Part shown: positions 1 to 8,078 of the stretch, one piece after another
Layout: the number at the start of each line of letters is the position of its first letter
How positions within the stretch are numbered: the stretch's first letter is position 1
Position numbers and translations under genes: made by a program
The notes under the pieces: generated by a model
What the model was told of the DNA's origin: nothing
Databases searched by the model: none
The model's input: the letters and a program-made list of their open reading frames with translations, nothing else
Assembly: GCF_014649915.1 (NCBI RefSeq)
Contig: NZ_BMTY01000026.1
Coordinates: 1 to 50,276 of the forward strand
DNA: 50,276 nt
Origin: Streptomyces toxytricini
Lineage (GTDB): Bacteria > Actinomycetota > Actinomycetes > Streptomycetales > Streptomycetaceae
Direction of reading: 5' to 3'

Positions 1-276
1 GACGGCGAAGCCGGGCGCGAGCGTGCACAGGCGGCCCGCCTGCTCCTGGATGGCGGCGACCACCTTGGGGTGCTGGTGGCCGATGTTGGTGTTGACCAGC
101 TGGGAGGAGAAGTCGAGGTAGCGGCGGCCGTCGTAGTCCCAGAAGTACGAGCCCTCGGCCCCGGCGACGGCGAGCGGGTCGATCAGGGCCTGGGCGGACC
201 AGGAGTGGAAGACGTGGGCGCGGTCGGCGGCCTTGACGGTGGCGCCGTCCGCGTCGGCGGGGAGATGAGGGGTCAT
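1..276 (-). CDS. Class III (PLP) aminotransferase, 5' part only
   Basis: This is the N-terminal 92 codons of a reverse-strand gene that runs off the left edge. The translation begins MTPHLPADADGATVKAADRA and contains HVFHSWSAQ, the stretch GSYFWDYDGRRYLDF and NTNIGHQHPKVVAAI. This order is typical of the N-terminal domain of acetylornithine/4-aminobutyrate-type class III aminotransferases that use pyridoxal phosphate. The catalytic lysine lies outside the window, so the substrate cannot be inferred. The ATG is 6 nt downstream of a TAGCGT -10 box, so the mRNA is probably leaderless. It is divergent from the DJ-1/MarR operon. Confidence 0.85.
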   Translation of the reverse strand, partial: MTPHLPADADGATVKAADRAHVFHSWSAQALIDPLAVAGAEGSYFWDYDGRRYLDFSSQLVNTNIGHQHPKVVAAIQEQAGRLCTLAPGFAV

Positions 277-282
277 GCAGCC

Positions 283-288
283 ACGCTA
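283..288 (-). promoter_or_regulatory. -10 box of leaderless aminotransferase transcript
   Basis: TAGCGT on the reverse strand is followed by 6 nt and then the ATG at 276, the usual geometry of Streptomyces leaderless promoters (TANNNT). Confidence 0.5.
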
Positions 289-395
289 GAAGTGCGCAGG
301 TGGGAGGGGTATCGGCGGAGTGTATGGGGGTCGGGGCCGGGCCTCGGCAGTCTGTCGCCGGGCGGGGTGGGGCCGAGGGGGCGGACCGAAAGAGA

Positions 396-431
396 TTGAC
401 AGCATGCTGTCGTGATGACAGTCTCTTGTCA
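396..431 (+). promoter_or_regulatory. Promoter with palindromic operator, probably for the MarR protein
   Basis: A perfect 14-bp palindrome GACAGCATGCTGTC lies at 398-411, overlapping a TTGACA -35 at 396-401. With a 17-nt spacer, CAGTCT at 419-424 can serve as -10. A second looser dyad (TGACA-N6-TGTCA, 416-431) follows. The location about 100 bp upstream of the DJ-1/MarR operon suggests autoregulation by the MarR protein encoded there; this is inference. Confidence 0.55.
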
Positions 432-525
432 TAGGCAGCCGGCCGAAAAGGCCGGCGGGTGGACGTGCGGCGGGGATGCGACGGACCCGCCGCGGCCCGC
501 CGACACGCAACGGGAGGCGATCCAC

Positions 526-1158
526 ATGACCGCGAACCGCTCCGACAAGCCGGTCCACCTGGCCGTGTACGACACGTACGCGGACTGGGAGACGGGCCAC
601 ACCACGGCACACCTCACGCAGCGCGGGTTCCGCGTCCGGACGGTCGCGGCCGACGCGCGACGGGATGTGACCACCATGGGCGGCGTCCGCATCCGGCCCG
701 ACGGAGCGCTGTCGGACCTGTCGCCGCAGGACTCCTCCCTGCTGATCCTGAACGGCGCGGCGCTCTGGGACACCGGGGACGAGCTGGCCCCCTTCGCGGC
801 GAAGGCCGCGGAGTTCCTGGCCGCCGGGGTTCCCGTGGCGGCGATCTGCGGGGCCACGGCCGGCCTGGCGCGCGCCGGGCTGCTGGACGGGCGCGCCCAC
901 ACCAGCGGCGCCGCCGCATACCTGGCGGAGCAGCCGGGCTACGCGGGGGCCGAGCGGTACGTCGAGGCCGACGCGGTGACGGACGGCGACCTGATCACCG
1001 CCGGGCCGACGGAGCCGGTGGCGTTCGCGCGGGAGGTCTTCGCCCGGCTCGAGGTGTACGGGCCGGAGGTGCTCGACGCGTGGTACCGGCTGTTCCACGA
1101 CTCGGACGCGAGCGCCTTCCCGGTGCTGATGGCGGCCGCGGAGCGCGGGGATGCCTGA
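526..1158 (+). CDS. DJ-1/PfpI family protein (class I glutamine-amidotransferase-like fold)
   Basis: This is a 210-aa protein. It starts MTANRSDKPVHLAVYDTYAD and has the nucleophile elbow AAICGATAGLA with Cys108, followed by RAHTSG, as in DJ-1/PfpI proteins. These proteins act as stress proteins, glyoxalases or amidases, and the sequence does not decide which. I chose the ATG at 526 because GGGAGGCG lies just upstream and homology begins there; an open frame extends further upstream without support. The stop overlaps the start of the MarR gene by 8 nt, indicating coupled translation and probably a MarR-controlled stress response. Confidence 0.82.
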   Translation: MTANRSDKPVHLAVYDTYADWETGHTTAHLTQRGFRVRTVAADARRDVTTMGGVRIRPDGALSDLSPQDSSLLILNGAALWDTGDELAPFAAKAAEFLAAGVPVAAICGATAGLARAGLLDGRAHTSGAAAYLAEQPGYAGAERYVEADAVTDGDLITAGPTEPVAFAREVFARLEVYGPEVLDAWYRLFHDSDASAFPVLMAAAERGDA

Positions 1159-1738
1159 GCGCGCGGCGGCGGGGGAGGACGGCGGCGCGGCCGGGGGCGG
1201 AGGCGGCGGAGTCCGGGGCCACGGCGGGGGCGGCGGCGGGGACTACGGCGGGGTCGGCGGCGAGCGGCCGTCCACACGTGAGCGGCAGGAGTTGCTCAGC
1301 GCGGCGGCGCTCGGCGTCTTCGGCCTGAACGGCCGGTTCCTCGCCCTCTCGGAGGAGCTGGCCCGGCCGGCCGGGCTGACCGCGGCGCGCTGGCAGGTGC
1401 TCGGCGCGGTCCTGCGGGAGCCGCTGCCGGTGGCCGGCATCGCCCGCGCCATGGGCATCACCCGGCAGAGCGTCCAGCGCGTCGCGGACCTGCTGGCCGC
1501 GCAGGGACTCGCCGAGTACGTGCCCAACCCGGCGCACCGGCGTGCGAAGCTGCTCCGCCCGACCCGCGAGGGGCGCGCGGCGGTCGCCCGTATCGGACCG
1601 GCGCACGCGGCGGCGGCGACGGCGCTGGCGGAGCACCTCGGCGACGAGGCGTTCCGGGAGGTCGTGGCCGCCCTGGACCGGCTGGCCGCGGCCATGGACG
1701 CCCTCCCCGGGCCGCCCGCTCCCCCGGCCGGCGACTGA
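1151..1738 (+). CDS. MarR family transcriptional regulator
   Basis: This is a 195-aa protein with a winged helix-turn-helix. The recognition region reads PVAGIARAMGITRQSVQR and the wing lies around PNPAHRRAKLLRPTREGRA. The first ~38 residues are an unusual, very Gly-rich extension (GGGGGG blocks) before the MarR fold starts at about STRERQELL. The ATG overlaps the previous stop by 8 nt, and no better downstream start is visible. It probably represses its own operon through the palindrome near 398-411 and responds to a small ligand or oxidant; the ligand is unknown. Confidence 0.85.
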   Translation: MPERAAAGEDGGAAGGGGGGVRGHGGGGGGDYGGVGGERPSTRERQELLSAAALGVFGLNGRFLALSEELARPAGLTAARWQVLGAVLREPLPVAGIARAMGITRQSVQRVADLLAAQGLAEYVPNPAHRRAKLLRPTREGRAAVARIGPAHAAAATALAEHLGDEAFREVVAALDRLAAAMDALPGPPAPPAGD

Positions 1739-1802
1739 ACACCCGTTTGTGTCGAAGTCGATAACTGTGCGGGCAGCGCTTGTTGGGCGCGGGCGCCCCG
1801 CG

Positions 1803-1808
1803 CAGACT
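1803..1808 (+). promoter_or_regulatory. -10 box, leaderless SnoaL-like gene
   Basis: CAGACT lies 7 nt before the ATG at 1816, consistent with a leaderless transcript. Confidence 0.4.
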
Positions 1809-1815
1809 GCCGCCC

Positions 1816-2205
1816 ATGAAACCGTTGGAGGTAGTGGCACAACTGTGGGAGCGCTTCGCCGCCCGCGACTGGACCGGCGTGGCCCGCCTGCTCGCGAAGG
1901 ACGCCGTCATCGACTGGCCCGTCAGCGGTGAGCGCATCGTCGGGCGGGCCAACTTCATCGCCGTGAGCAGCGACCTCGCCTACTCCGAGGAGAGACCCGT
2001 CGAGGTCCTCCGCATCGTCGCCGACGGCGACCTCGTCGTCACCGAGGTGGAGGTCCCGCAGGAGCACGTCGTCTACCGGGCGGTGTCCCTGTGGACCGTC
2101 CGGGACGGCGAGATCGTCGGCGCGCGCGAGTACTGGACCAGCCCCGGCCAGGACCCGGCACCCCGCTGGCGCGCCCACTTCGTCGAGCCCTTGGCCGCCG
2201 ACTGA
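1816..2205 (+). CDS. SnoaL-like / NTF2-fold protein
   Basis: This is a 129-aa protein starting MKPLEVVAQLWERFAARDW. The pattern of an N-terminal helix, LAKDAVIDWPVSGERIVGRAN and a C-terminal DGEIVGAREYWTSP strand is the nuclear-transport-factor-2/SnoaL fold of small cone-shaped enzymes and polyketide cyclases. No catalytic residues can be assigned, so the reaction is unknown. The downstream ATG at 1816 is preferred over an in-frame ATG at 1780 because the conserved fold starts there and a CAGACT -10 precedes it. Confidence 0.75.
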   Translation: MKPLEVVAQLWERFAARDWTGVARLLAKDAVIDWPVSGERIVGRANFIAVSSDLAYSEERPVEVLRIVADGDLVVTEVEVPQEHVVYRAVSLWTVRDGEIVGAREYWTSPGQDPAPRWRAHFVEPLAAD

Positions 2206-2270
2206 CAGTGGCGGCGGGAGGGGTCGGAGGGCGGGCCGGTGCCGCCGTGGGCATCGGCGCAGGTCTGCGG

Positions 2271-2276
2271 CAGACT
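2271..2276 (+). promoter_or_regulatory. -10 box, leaderless LysE gene
   Basis: CAGACT is followed by 6 nt and the GTG at 2283. Confidence 0.45.
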
Positions 2277-2282
2277 GGCCGC

Positions 2283-2912
2283 GTGCTGACGCAACTCGCC
2301 GCCGCCACCGGTGTCCTGGCGCTCCTGACGCTCGTGCCGGGCCCCGACATGGCCGTCGTGACCCGGCGCGCCGTGGCCCGCGGCCGCGCGGACGGGCTGC
2401 ACACGGTGGCCGGGATCACCGCCGGGCTGCTCCTGTGGGGCGTGCTCACCGTCGCCGGACTGGCCGCACTACTGGCCGCGTCGGTCGGGGTGTACCTGGT
2501 GGTGAAGCTCGCGGGGGCGGCGTACCTGTGCTTCCTCGGCGTGCAGTCCCTGCGCCGGCCGGGCGCGGACGGGGCCGACCCCGCGCCGGGGCCGGGCACA
2601 GCTCCCGCGGACGGGCCGACCGGCGGGGCGTGGCGGACGGGCCTGGTCGCCAACGCCCTCAATCCGAAGATCGCCGTCTTCTACACCGGGTTGCTGCCCG
2701 CCCTCGCCCCGTCCGGTCTGCGCCCCGCGGCGGGCATGGCGCTCCTCGTGCTGGTCCACGTGCTGCTGACGGCGGCCTGGTTGGGCACGTACGTGTACGT
2801 CCTGTCGAGGGCCCGGCGGTTCTTCACCCGCCCCCGCGTGCGCCGGACCCTGGACCGGGTGACCGGAGTCGTCCTGATCGGGTTCGGCGTCCGCGTCGCG
2901 ACGACGGCTTGA
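2283..2912 (+). CDS. LysE/RhtB family exporter
   Basis: This is a 209-aa membrane protein with five to six hydrophobic segments. It starts LTQLAAATGVLALLTLVPGPDM and carries the family signature VPGPDMAVVTRRA and the later NPKIAVFYTGLLP segment. LysE/RhtB proteins export amino acids or small amphiphilic metabolites across the cytoplasmic membrane. The GTG start is chosen because the first membrane segment begins immediately after it and a CAGACT -10 sits at leaderless distance. A low-complexity linker rich in Gly/Pro/Ala lies near residues 95-120. The substrate is unknown. Confidence 0.85.
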   Translation: MLTQLAAATGVLALLTLVPGPDMAVVTRRAVARGRADGLHTVAGITAGLLLWGVLTVAGLAALLAASVGVYLVVKLAGAAYLCFLGVQSLRRPGADGADPAPGPGTAPADGPTGGAWRTGLVANALNPKIAVFYTGLLPALAPSGLRPAAGMALLVLVHVLLTAAWLGTYVYVLSRARRFFTRPRVRRTLDRVTGVVLIGFGVRVATTA

Positions 2913-2954
2913 CCGGCCGGGCGGCCGGGCTGCCGGGTGACCGGGCTGCCGGGT

Positions 2955-3428
2955 TCAGGCGAGTCGGTCGAGTTCCTCGCCGATGGCCGTGCGCAGGCCC
3001 TCGTGCCGGGCGCCGAGTTCGTGCCCGGTCCCCCTCCAGTACTCCTCCCCGTACAGCCAGACGGGGAGTCGGACCAGGTCTTCCGGCTCCCAGTCGTAGC
3101 GGGGCCAGACGTGCGCGTGCAGGTACGGGTCGGTGTTGCCCAGGATCTCGATGTTGACGCGGCGGAAGGCCGGGTCGAGGCGTCGGCAGGCGAGTTCGAC
3201 GGCCTCGGCGAGCCGCTCCATGTCGGCGAGGTACGCCGTCCTGCGCGCCCGGGGCAGGTCCGAGAGCCGGGTCACCGAAGGGTCGTCGGTGAGGAGGACG
3301 GAGTAGCCGGGCAGGAACTGCCGGTCGCCGATCACTGCGAATCCCTGGTCGAGGCGGCGCATGACGGTGGGGTTCTCCCCGCGGTGCGCGCTGCCTATGC
3401 GGTCGTTGCGCCAGTCGGTGTTGATCAT
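2955..3428 (-). CDS. HIT-like (histidine triad) protein
   Basis: This is a 157-aa protein starting MINTDWRNDRIGSAHRGENP. The motif LHAHVWPRYDW places His104, His106 and Trp108 in the HxHx(H/W) nucleotide-binding loop, which suggests a dinucleoside-polyphosphate or nucleotidyl hydrolase of the HIT superfamily. The third histidine of the classical triad is Trp. The ATG at 3428 is preferred to longer frames because a TACGCT -10 box sits 6 nt upstream (leaderless) and the fold starts there. It is convergent with the LysE gene. Confidence 0.8.
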   Translation of the reverse strand: MINTDWRNDRIGSAHRGENPTVMRRLDQGFAVIGDRQFLPGYSVLLTDDPSVTRLSDLPRARRTAYLADMERLAEAVELACRRLDPAFRRVNIEILGNTDPYLHAHVWPRYDWEPEDLVRLPVWLYGEEYWRGTGHELGARHEGLRTAIGEELDRLA

Positions 3429-3749
3429 GTGTGAAGCGTAGGGGCCGGTCCCGGCAGGGGCCGGGAAACGGGGAGTTGGGGCTGCGGGGGGAGCCGGCCT
3501 CGGGCGGGTGGTGGCCGCCGCGGGGATGCATCCCGGGGGCGGATCCGGTCGGCCTGTCGGGCATGGGCGGGTAGCTCGCAGGTCTTCCCTGTCATACCTG
3601 AGAGCCATTCAGAAAGGGCGCTCCTCGGCGGGACGCGGGCGATGGCCTCTGATCCATAGCTTCGTCACGGGAGGCGGCACCCGGCCGCAAGGGTCGGACC
3701 GCCCCCTCTGGCAGCGCGACATGCGCAGGACGAAGGAGCAGGGACCGCC
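3429..3749. other. Intergenic region between HIT and DUF1023 genes
   Basis: This 321-bp divergent spacer holds the HIT -10 box at its left end and a GGAGCAGGG ribosome binding site before the DUF1023 start at its right end. I see no convincing gene, tRNA or strong hairpin in between. A short open frame around 3508-3753 has no recognisable content. Confidence 0.6.
3435..3440 (-). promoter_or_regulatory. -10 box, leaderless HIT gene
   Basis: TACGCT on the reverse strand, then 6 nt, then ATG at 3428. Confidence 0.5.
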
Positions 3750-4763
3750 ATGACCAGCCGACGCGAAGGACGCCCCGGAGGCCGCCGCAAGGGACACCGC
3801 CCGCGCGGCCGCCTGCGCCGCACCCTGCTGGCCGGCGCCGTCGCCGCGGCCGTGGTGCTGCCCGTCTCCGCGGCCGCCTCCCCGGCCGTCCCCGCGCCCA
3901 TACCGGCAGCCGTCGGCGAACAGGAGCCTCTGCCGGCGGTGTACGGCGCGCACCGCACCGGACTCGCCGAGGCCGCCCGCATGGCCGCGGACGCCGGCCG
4001 CCCCGGCCGGGCGGCCCGGCTGAACGCCATGGAGGCGGGCGGGGCGGCGCAGTTCCTCGCCTTCGACGGCAGGGGGACGGGCCGCGCGGTGGAGGTGCTC
4101 GGCGACCTCGCGACGGCCGACCGCATAGCGGTGCTGGTCCCCGGCTCCGACACCACGCTGGACACCTACCAGCGGTTCCGGGAGGGCGCCTCCGCCCTGC
4201 ACGCGCGGCTCTCCGCAGAGCGCCCGCGAACCGCGGTGGTCGCCTGGCTCGGGTACGACACGCCCGGCACCGTCAGCACGACCGTTCTGACCGCCGACCG
4301 GGCTGACGAGGCCGCCGCCGAGCTCGGCCCGTTCCTCTCCCGCCTGGCGCGCCTCGCCGGCCCCGGGGCCCGGATGTCCCTGCTGTGCCACTCCTACGGA
4401 TCGGTCGTCTGCGCCCGTACGGCCACCGGATCCCCCGTCACCGATGTGGTCCTTTTCGGCAGTCCCGGCACGGGCGCCGACTCGGCTGCCGCCCTGCCCA
4501 CCGCCGCCCGGGTCTGGGCGGGACGCGGCGGGTCGGACTGGATAGGGAACGTGCCGCACGTACGCCTCGGGCAGGTCGGCTTCGGCACAGACCCGGTCGA
4601 CCCGGCCTTCGGGGCCCGCCCGTTCAGCGCCGGCCCGGGCGGCCACAGCGACTACCTGAAGCCCGGCACCGAATCCCTGGACAGCCTGGCCGGCATCGTG
4701 CTCGGCACCGCCGACGGCGGTGCGGGCCGGGCCGGCACCACCCCGGAGGTGCCCCGTGCGTAG
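3750..4763 (+). CDS. Secreted alpha/beta hydrolase, DUF1023 family
   Basis: This is a 337-aa protein with a long Arg-rich n-region (1-24), a hydrophobic segment (about 25-42) and an Ala-rich cleavage zone, a typical Streptomyces signal peptide. The mature part has the DUF1023 alpha/beta-hydrolase features VLVPGSDTTLDTYQ and the nucleophile elbow LLCHSYGSVV (Ser215); HSDYL near the C-terminus may supply the catalytic His. The substrate is unknown. The gene overlaps the downstream acyltransferase by 8 nt, so the two are translated together and probably act at the cell surface. Confidence 0.82.
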   Translation: MTSRREGRPGGRRKGHRPRGRLRRTLLAGAVAAAVVLPVSAAASPAVPAPIPAAVGEQEPLPAVYGAHRTGLAEAARMAADAGRPGRAARLNAMEAGGAAQFLAFDGRGTGRAVEVLGDLATADRIAVLVPGSDTTLDTYQRFREGASALHARLSAERPRTAVVAWLGYDTPGTVSTTVLTADRADEAAAELGPFLSRLARLAGPGARMSLLCHSYGSVVCARTATGSPVTDVVLFGSPGTGADSAAALPTAARVWAGRGGSDWIGNVPHVRLGQVGFGTDPVDPAFGARPFSAGPGGHSDYLKPGTESLDSLAGIVLGTADGGAGRAGTTPEVPRA

Positions 4764-5976
4764 TCTCCGCGCCCGCTGGTCCGCCGTCGCCGACCGCGTC
4801 GAGGCGGGCACCCCCGCCGACCGGGACCGGTCCGTGGACGCCCTGCGGGCCCTCGCCATCCTCGGCGTGGTGCTCGGCCACTGGCTGGTGACGGCGATGA
4901 CCTCCTCGGAGGGCTCGCTCGCCACCACCAGCCCGCTGACCCGCATGCCGTGGCTGGCGCCCGTGTCGTGGGTGTTCCAGACGCTGGCCGTTTTCTTCTT
5001 CGTCGGGGGCCTGGTCGCCGCCCGCGGCCACGCCTCCGCCCGGGAGCGGGGCGTCCCGTACGGGGCCTGGGTGGGGCGGCGGCTGGCCCGGCTGTTCCGG
5101 CCCGTCGCCGCGGTGCTCGCCCTGTGGACGGTGGCCGCGGCCGGGATGCTGCTCGGCGGGGCGGCGTGGGACACCATCCAGGCGCTGGTGCGGCTCGTGC
5201 TGTCGCCGCTGTGGTTCCTCCTCGTGTTCGCCGTACTGACGGCGGCGACGCCGCCGGCGGTCCGGCTGCACCCGGTGTGGCCCGCGGCCGTGGTGGCCGC
5301 CGTGGACGTGTGGCGGTTCGGGCTCGGCGGGCCCGAGTGGGTCGGCTGGGTCAACGTGGCCGCGGGATGGCTCGTCCCGTACACGCTCGGCGCGGCCTGG
5401 GCGCGCGGGCGGCTCGACCGGCGCGGCCCGGCCCTGGCCCTGCTGGCCGGCGGGGCCGCGGCCACGGCGGTGCTGGTGGTGTGGGGCGGCTACCCGGCGT
5501 CCATGGTCGGTGTGCCCGGTGCGGCCGTGTCGAATCTGAACCCGCCGACGTCGGCCGCCGTCGCGTTCGGGCTGGCGCAGTGCGGGCTGGCTCTGCTGCT
5601 GCGGCAGCCGCTGGCGCGGGCCATGGCCCGGCCGCGGGTGTGGGCGGCAGTCGCCCTGCTGAACCTGTCCGCGATGACCGTCTTCCTCTGGCACCAGACG
5701 GCAATGATGGTTGTCACCGCGCTCGGCCTGACCTCCCCGGTCGACCTGCCCGGCCTGCACACCGCCCCCGACTCGGCACTGTGGATACCCGCCCGGCTGC
5801 TGTGGCTGCCGGTGTTCGCGGCCGTGCTGGCCGTCTGCCTGGCCGCGTTCCACGCGTACGAGCGGGGCGGGCGCGGCGGCCCGGGCCGGAACGACAGCGC
5901 CACCGCCTCGGCCCGGTCCGTCGGCGGCATCCGCCCGGTCGGGACGGCCCGGAGGCAGGGGGCATCCCGTGTCTAG
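4756..5976 (+). CDS. Acyltransferase-3 family integral membrane protein
   Basis: This is a 406-aa polytopic protein of about ten hydrophobic segments. The N-terminal RDRSVDALRALAILGVVLGH holds the Arg and His residues characteristic of acyltransferase-3 (OafB/NodX-like) proteins that acylate sugars or other extracytoplasmic acceptors. The start is GTG 4756, preceded by GGAGG at 4745-4749 and overlapping the stop of the DUF1023 gene. The 3' end overlaps the following kinase frame by 8 nt. The acceptor is unknown. Confidence 0.8.
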   Translation: MRSLRARWSAVADRVEAGTPADRDRSVDALRALAILGVVLGHWLVTAMTSSEGSLATTSPLTRMPWLAPVSWVFQTLAVFFFVGGLVAARGHASARERGVPYGAWVGRRLARLFRPVAAVLALWTVAAAGMLLGGAAWDTIQALVRLVLSPLWFLLVFAVLTAATPPAVRLHPVWPAAVVAAVDVWRFGLGGPEWVGWVNVAAGWLVPYTLGAAWARGRLDRRGPALALLAGGAAATAVLVVWGGYPASMVGVPGAAVSNLNPPTSAAVAFGLAQCGLALLLRQPLARAMARPRVWAAVALLNLSAMTVFLWHQTAMMVVTALGLTSPVDLPGLHTAPDSALWIPARLLWLPVFAAVLAVCLAAFHAYERGGRGGPGRNDSATASARSVGGIRPVGTARRQGASRV

Positions 5977-7300
5977 GGTGGACGGCGTGAACGAGCAGCA
6001 CAGCGCCCCGGCCGCGGCAGCCGGATCCGGACGCACAGCGGACACCGGCCGCAGGTTCGGATCCTTGCGAACCCTGGCCGGGGAGCTGTTCACGTTCGAA
6101 CGGAACCCGCTGCCGGGGATGTCACGGCCGCGGTGGCTGGCCCGGCTGCCACACCTGCTGCTCGGCTATGTCGTCGTGCTCTGTACGTTCCTGACGACAG
6201 AGCAGATGTCCTCGCAGTACCGCGTGAGCGGCAACTACCCCCTGGTCGCGGCCGTGGTGAGCGGCGCGGCCGTGGTCCTCGCAATGTTCCGGCCGATCGC
6301 CGGCTGGTGGATGGCGCTCGCGGGTGCGTCCATGGTGGCGGTGCAGACGCACGGCCACGCCGGCAAGGGGCAGGGCTGGCCGTGGACGCTTGCCGGCGTG
6401 GTGCTGTTCGCCTTCGTGGTGCTGCTGGTCGCGCTGCGGGTGCCGCCCCGGGTGACCACGGCGGTGGTCGGCCTGTCCGTCGCCTTCGGCGCCCTGGCCG
6501 AGCTGCGGTTCCGGCCGGCGGGCAGCGAGAGCACGATCCCCGCGACCCTGCTGCTGTTCACCTTTGCCGGCGTGCTCGGATACGCCCTGCGCGCCGGCCG
6601 CCTGGCCCGGCGCAAACTCGTCGAGCAGGAAACGCTCACCGAGGAGGAGCGGGCCCGCAGGGCCCTGCTGGAGGAGCGCAGCCGCATAGCGCGCGAACTG
6701 CACGACGTGGTCGCCCACCACATGTCGGTCATCTCCATCCAGGCGCAGGTCGCCCCGCACCTGGTCAAGGACCCTCCGCCGGAGCTCAGGGAAAACCTGG
6801 CCGGCATCCGGGAGAACGCCCTGGAGGCCCTCACCGAGCTGCGGCGGGTGCTGGGCGTGCTGCGCTCGGAGCAGGCCGCCGACCCGGCGAATCCCCACCA
6901 TCCGCAGCCCACCCTCGCGGAGTTGGAGGGGCTCGTCGGCAACGTGCGCAGCGCCGGACTGGAGGTGACCACCGCGATCGCGGGCATCCGGCGGCCGCTG
7001 GCGCCGGGTGTGGAGCTCACCGCGTACCGGATCGTGCAGGAGGCGCTCAGCAACTGCCTCCGCCACGCCCCCGGATCGCAGGTGGAGGTCGGCATCGCGT
7101 ACGGGCCGCGGGAGCTGCACCTGTGCGTCGCCAACACGGCGCCGACCCGGAAGGCCCCGCCCTCGCACGGTGCGGGGCACGGGCTGCTGGGCATGCGGGA
7201 GCGGGCGGGCATGCTGGGGGGCGAGCTCGCCGCGGGTACGCGGCCGGGCGGCGGGTACGAGGTGAGCGCCGTGCTGCCCGTGGACCCTTTGACGAATTGA
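5969..7300 (+). CDS. Sensor histidine kinase (NarL/DesK type), system 1
   Basis: This is a 443-aa kinase with about five hydrophobic segments between residues 60 and 210 and almost no extracellular loop. The HisKA_3 dimerisation box follows: SRIARELHDVVAHHMS with phospho-acceptor His245. An HATPase domain follows with TAYRIVQEALSN (Asn362) and GHGLLGMRER. The short loops imply a membrane or lipid signal; the ligand is unknown. GTG 5969 overlaps the upstream stop by 8 nt; GTG 5987 is a leaderless alternative. The cognate regulator begins 13 nt downstream. It is a close paralogue of the kinase at 8079. Confidence 0.85.
   Translation: MSRVDGVNEQHSAPAAAAGSGRTADTGRRFGSLRTLAGELFTFERNPLPGMSRPRWLARLPHLLLGYVVVLCTFLTTEQMSSQYRVSGNYPLVAAVVSGAAVVLAMFRPIAGWWMALAGASMVAVQTHGHAGKGQGWPWTLAGVVLFAFVVLLVALRVPPRVTTAVVGLSVAFGALAELRFRPAGSESTIPATLLLFTFAGVLGYALRAGRLARRKLVEQETLTEEERARRALLEERSRIARELHDVVAHHMSVISIQAQVAPHLVKDPPPELRENLAGIRENALEALTELRRVLGVLRSEQAADPANPHHPQPTLAELEGLVGNVRSAGLEVTTAIAGIRRPLAPGVELTAYRIVQEALSNCLRHAPGSQVEVGIAYGPRELHLCVANTAPTRKAPPSHGAGHGLLGMRERAGMLGGELAAGTRPGGGYEVSAVLPVDPLTN
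5974..5979 (+). promoter_or_regulatory. Possible leaderless -10 inside the acyltransferase/kinase junction
   Basis: TAGGGT is followed by 7 nt and an in-frame GTG at 5987. The first kinase may therefore also, or only, be expressed from this GTG rather than from the coupled GTG at 5969. Confidence 0.4.
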
Positions 7301-7313
7301 CCAGAAGGACGCC

Positions 7314-7991
7314 ATGACGACGACGGCCCGACCGATCCGGGTGATGATCGCCGACGACCAGATGATGGTGCGGCAGGGCTTCACCGTCCTGCTCAACGCA
7401 CAGCCCGACCTGGAGGTCGTCGGGCAGGCCGTGGACGGCGCGGACGCCGTGGCGAAGGCCGCCGAACTCGGGCCCGACGTGGTGCTGATGGACATCCGCA
7501 TGCCGGGGATGGGCGGCATCGAGGCGACATCCGTGATCACCGCGTCGGGCTCCGGGGCGAAGGTGCTCGTCCTGACGACCTTCGACCTCGACGAGTACGT
7601 GTACGAGGCGCTGCGGGCCGGCGCGTCCGGGTTCCTGCTGAAGGACGCCTCCGCGGACCAGCTGGCCGAGGCGGTGCGGGTGGTGGCGGCCGGCGAGGCC
7701 CTGCTGTCCCCGAACATCACCAAGCGGCTCATCACCGAGTTCTCACGGCTCGGCGCGCCGCGCGCCCCGTCGAAGGCGCGGATCGCGGAGCTGACCGAGC
7801 GCGAGACCGAGGTGCTGGCGCTGATCGCGCAGGGGCTGTCCAATGCGGAGATCGCGGCGCGGCTCGTCGTGGCCGAGCAGACGGTGAAGACGCACGTGGG
7901 GCGGATCCTGGTGAAGCTCGGCCTGCGGGACCGCACGCAGGCGGCGGTCTTCGCCTACGAGACGGGTCTGGTCCGTCCGACGGGCTACTGA
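7314..7991 (+). CDS. NarL/FixJ-family response regulator, system 1
   Basis: This is a 225-aa regulator. The receiver domain has the acidic pair Asp14/Asp15, phospho-acceptor Asp60 in VVLMDIRMPGMGG and the conserved Lys in GFLLKDASA. The C-terminal LuxR-type HTH reads LTERETEVLALIAQGLSNAE to about residue 215. It follows its kinase with an AGAAGGACGCC ribosome binding region, so the two form an operon. Long stretches are nearly identical to the regulator at 9410, so the two systems are products of tandem duplication. Confidence 0.88.
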   Translation: MTTTARPIRVMIADDQMMVRQGFTVLLNAQPDLEVVGQAVDGADAVAKAAELGPDVVLMDIRMPGMGGIEATSVITASGSGAKVLVLTTFDLDEYVYEALRAGASGFLLKDASADQLAEAVRVVAAGEALLSPNITKRLITEFSRLGAPRAPSKARIAELTERETEVLALIAQGLSNAEIAARLVVAEQTVKTHVGRILVKLGLRDRTQAAVFAYETGLVRPTGY

Positions 7992-8066
7992 GGGGCCCGC
8001 GTAGTACCTGAGGGGGAGGCCCGCAGATCCCCTTGTGCGGCGACGCGGACGAGAGGACCGCGGACC

Positions 8067-8072
8067 TACGGT
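8067..8072 (+). promoter_or_regulatory. -10 box, leaderless second kinase
   Basis: TACGGT followed by 6 nt and ATG 8079. The second system therefore appears to have its own promoter. Confidence 0.5.
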
Positions 8073-8078
8073 GGTGCC

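Noticed and set aside
2913..2954. Small GGGCTGCCGGGT repeat between LysE and HIT genes
   Set aside because: Two imperfect copies in a 42-bp spacer; too short to assign a role.
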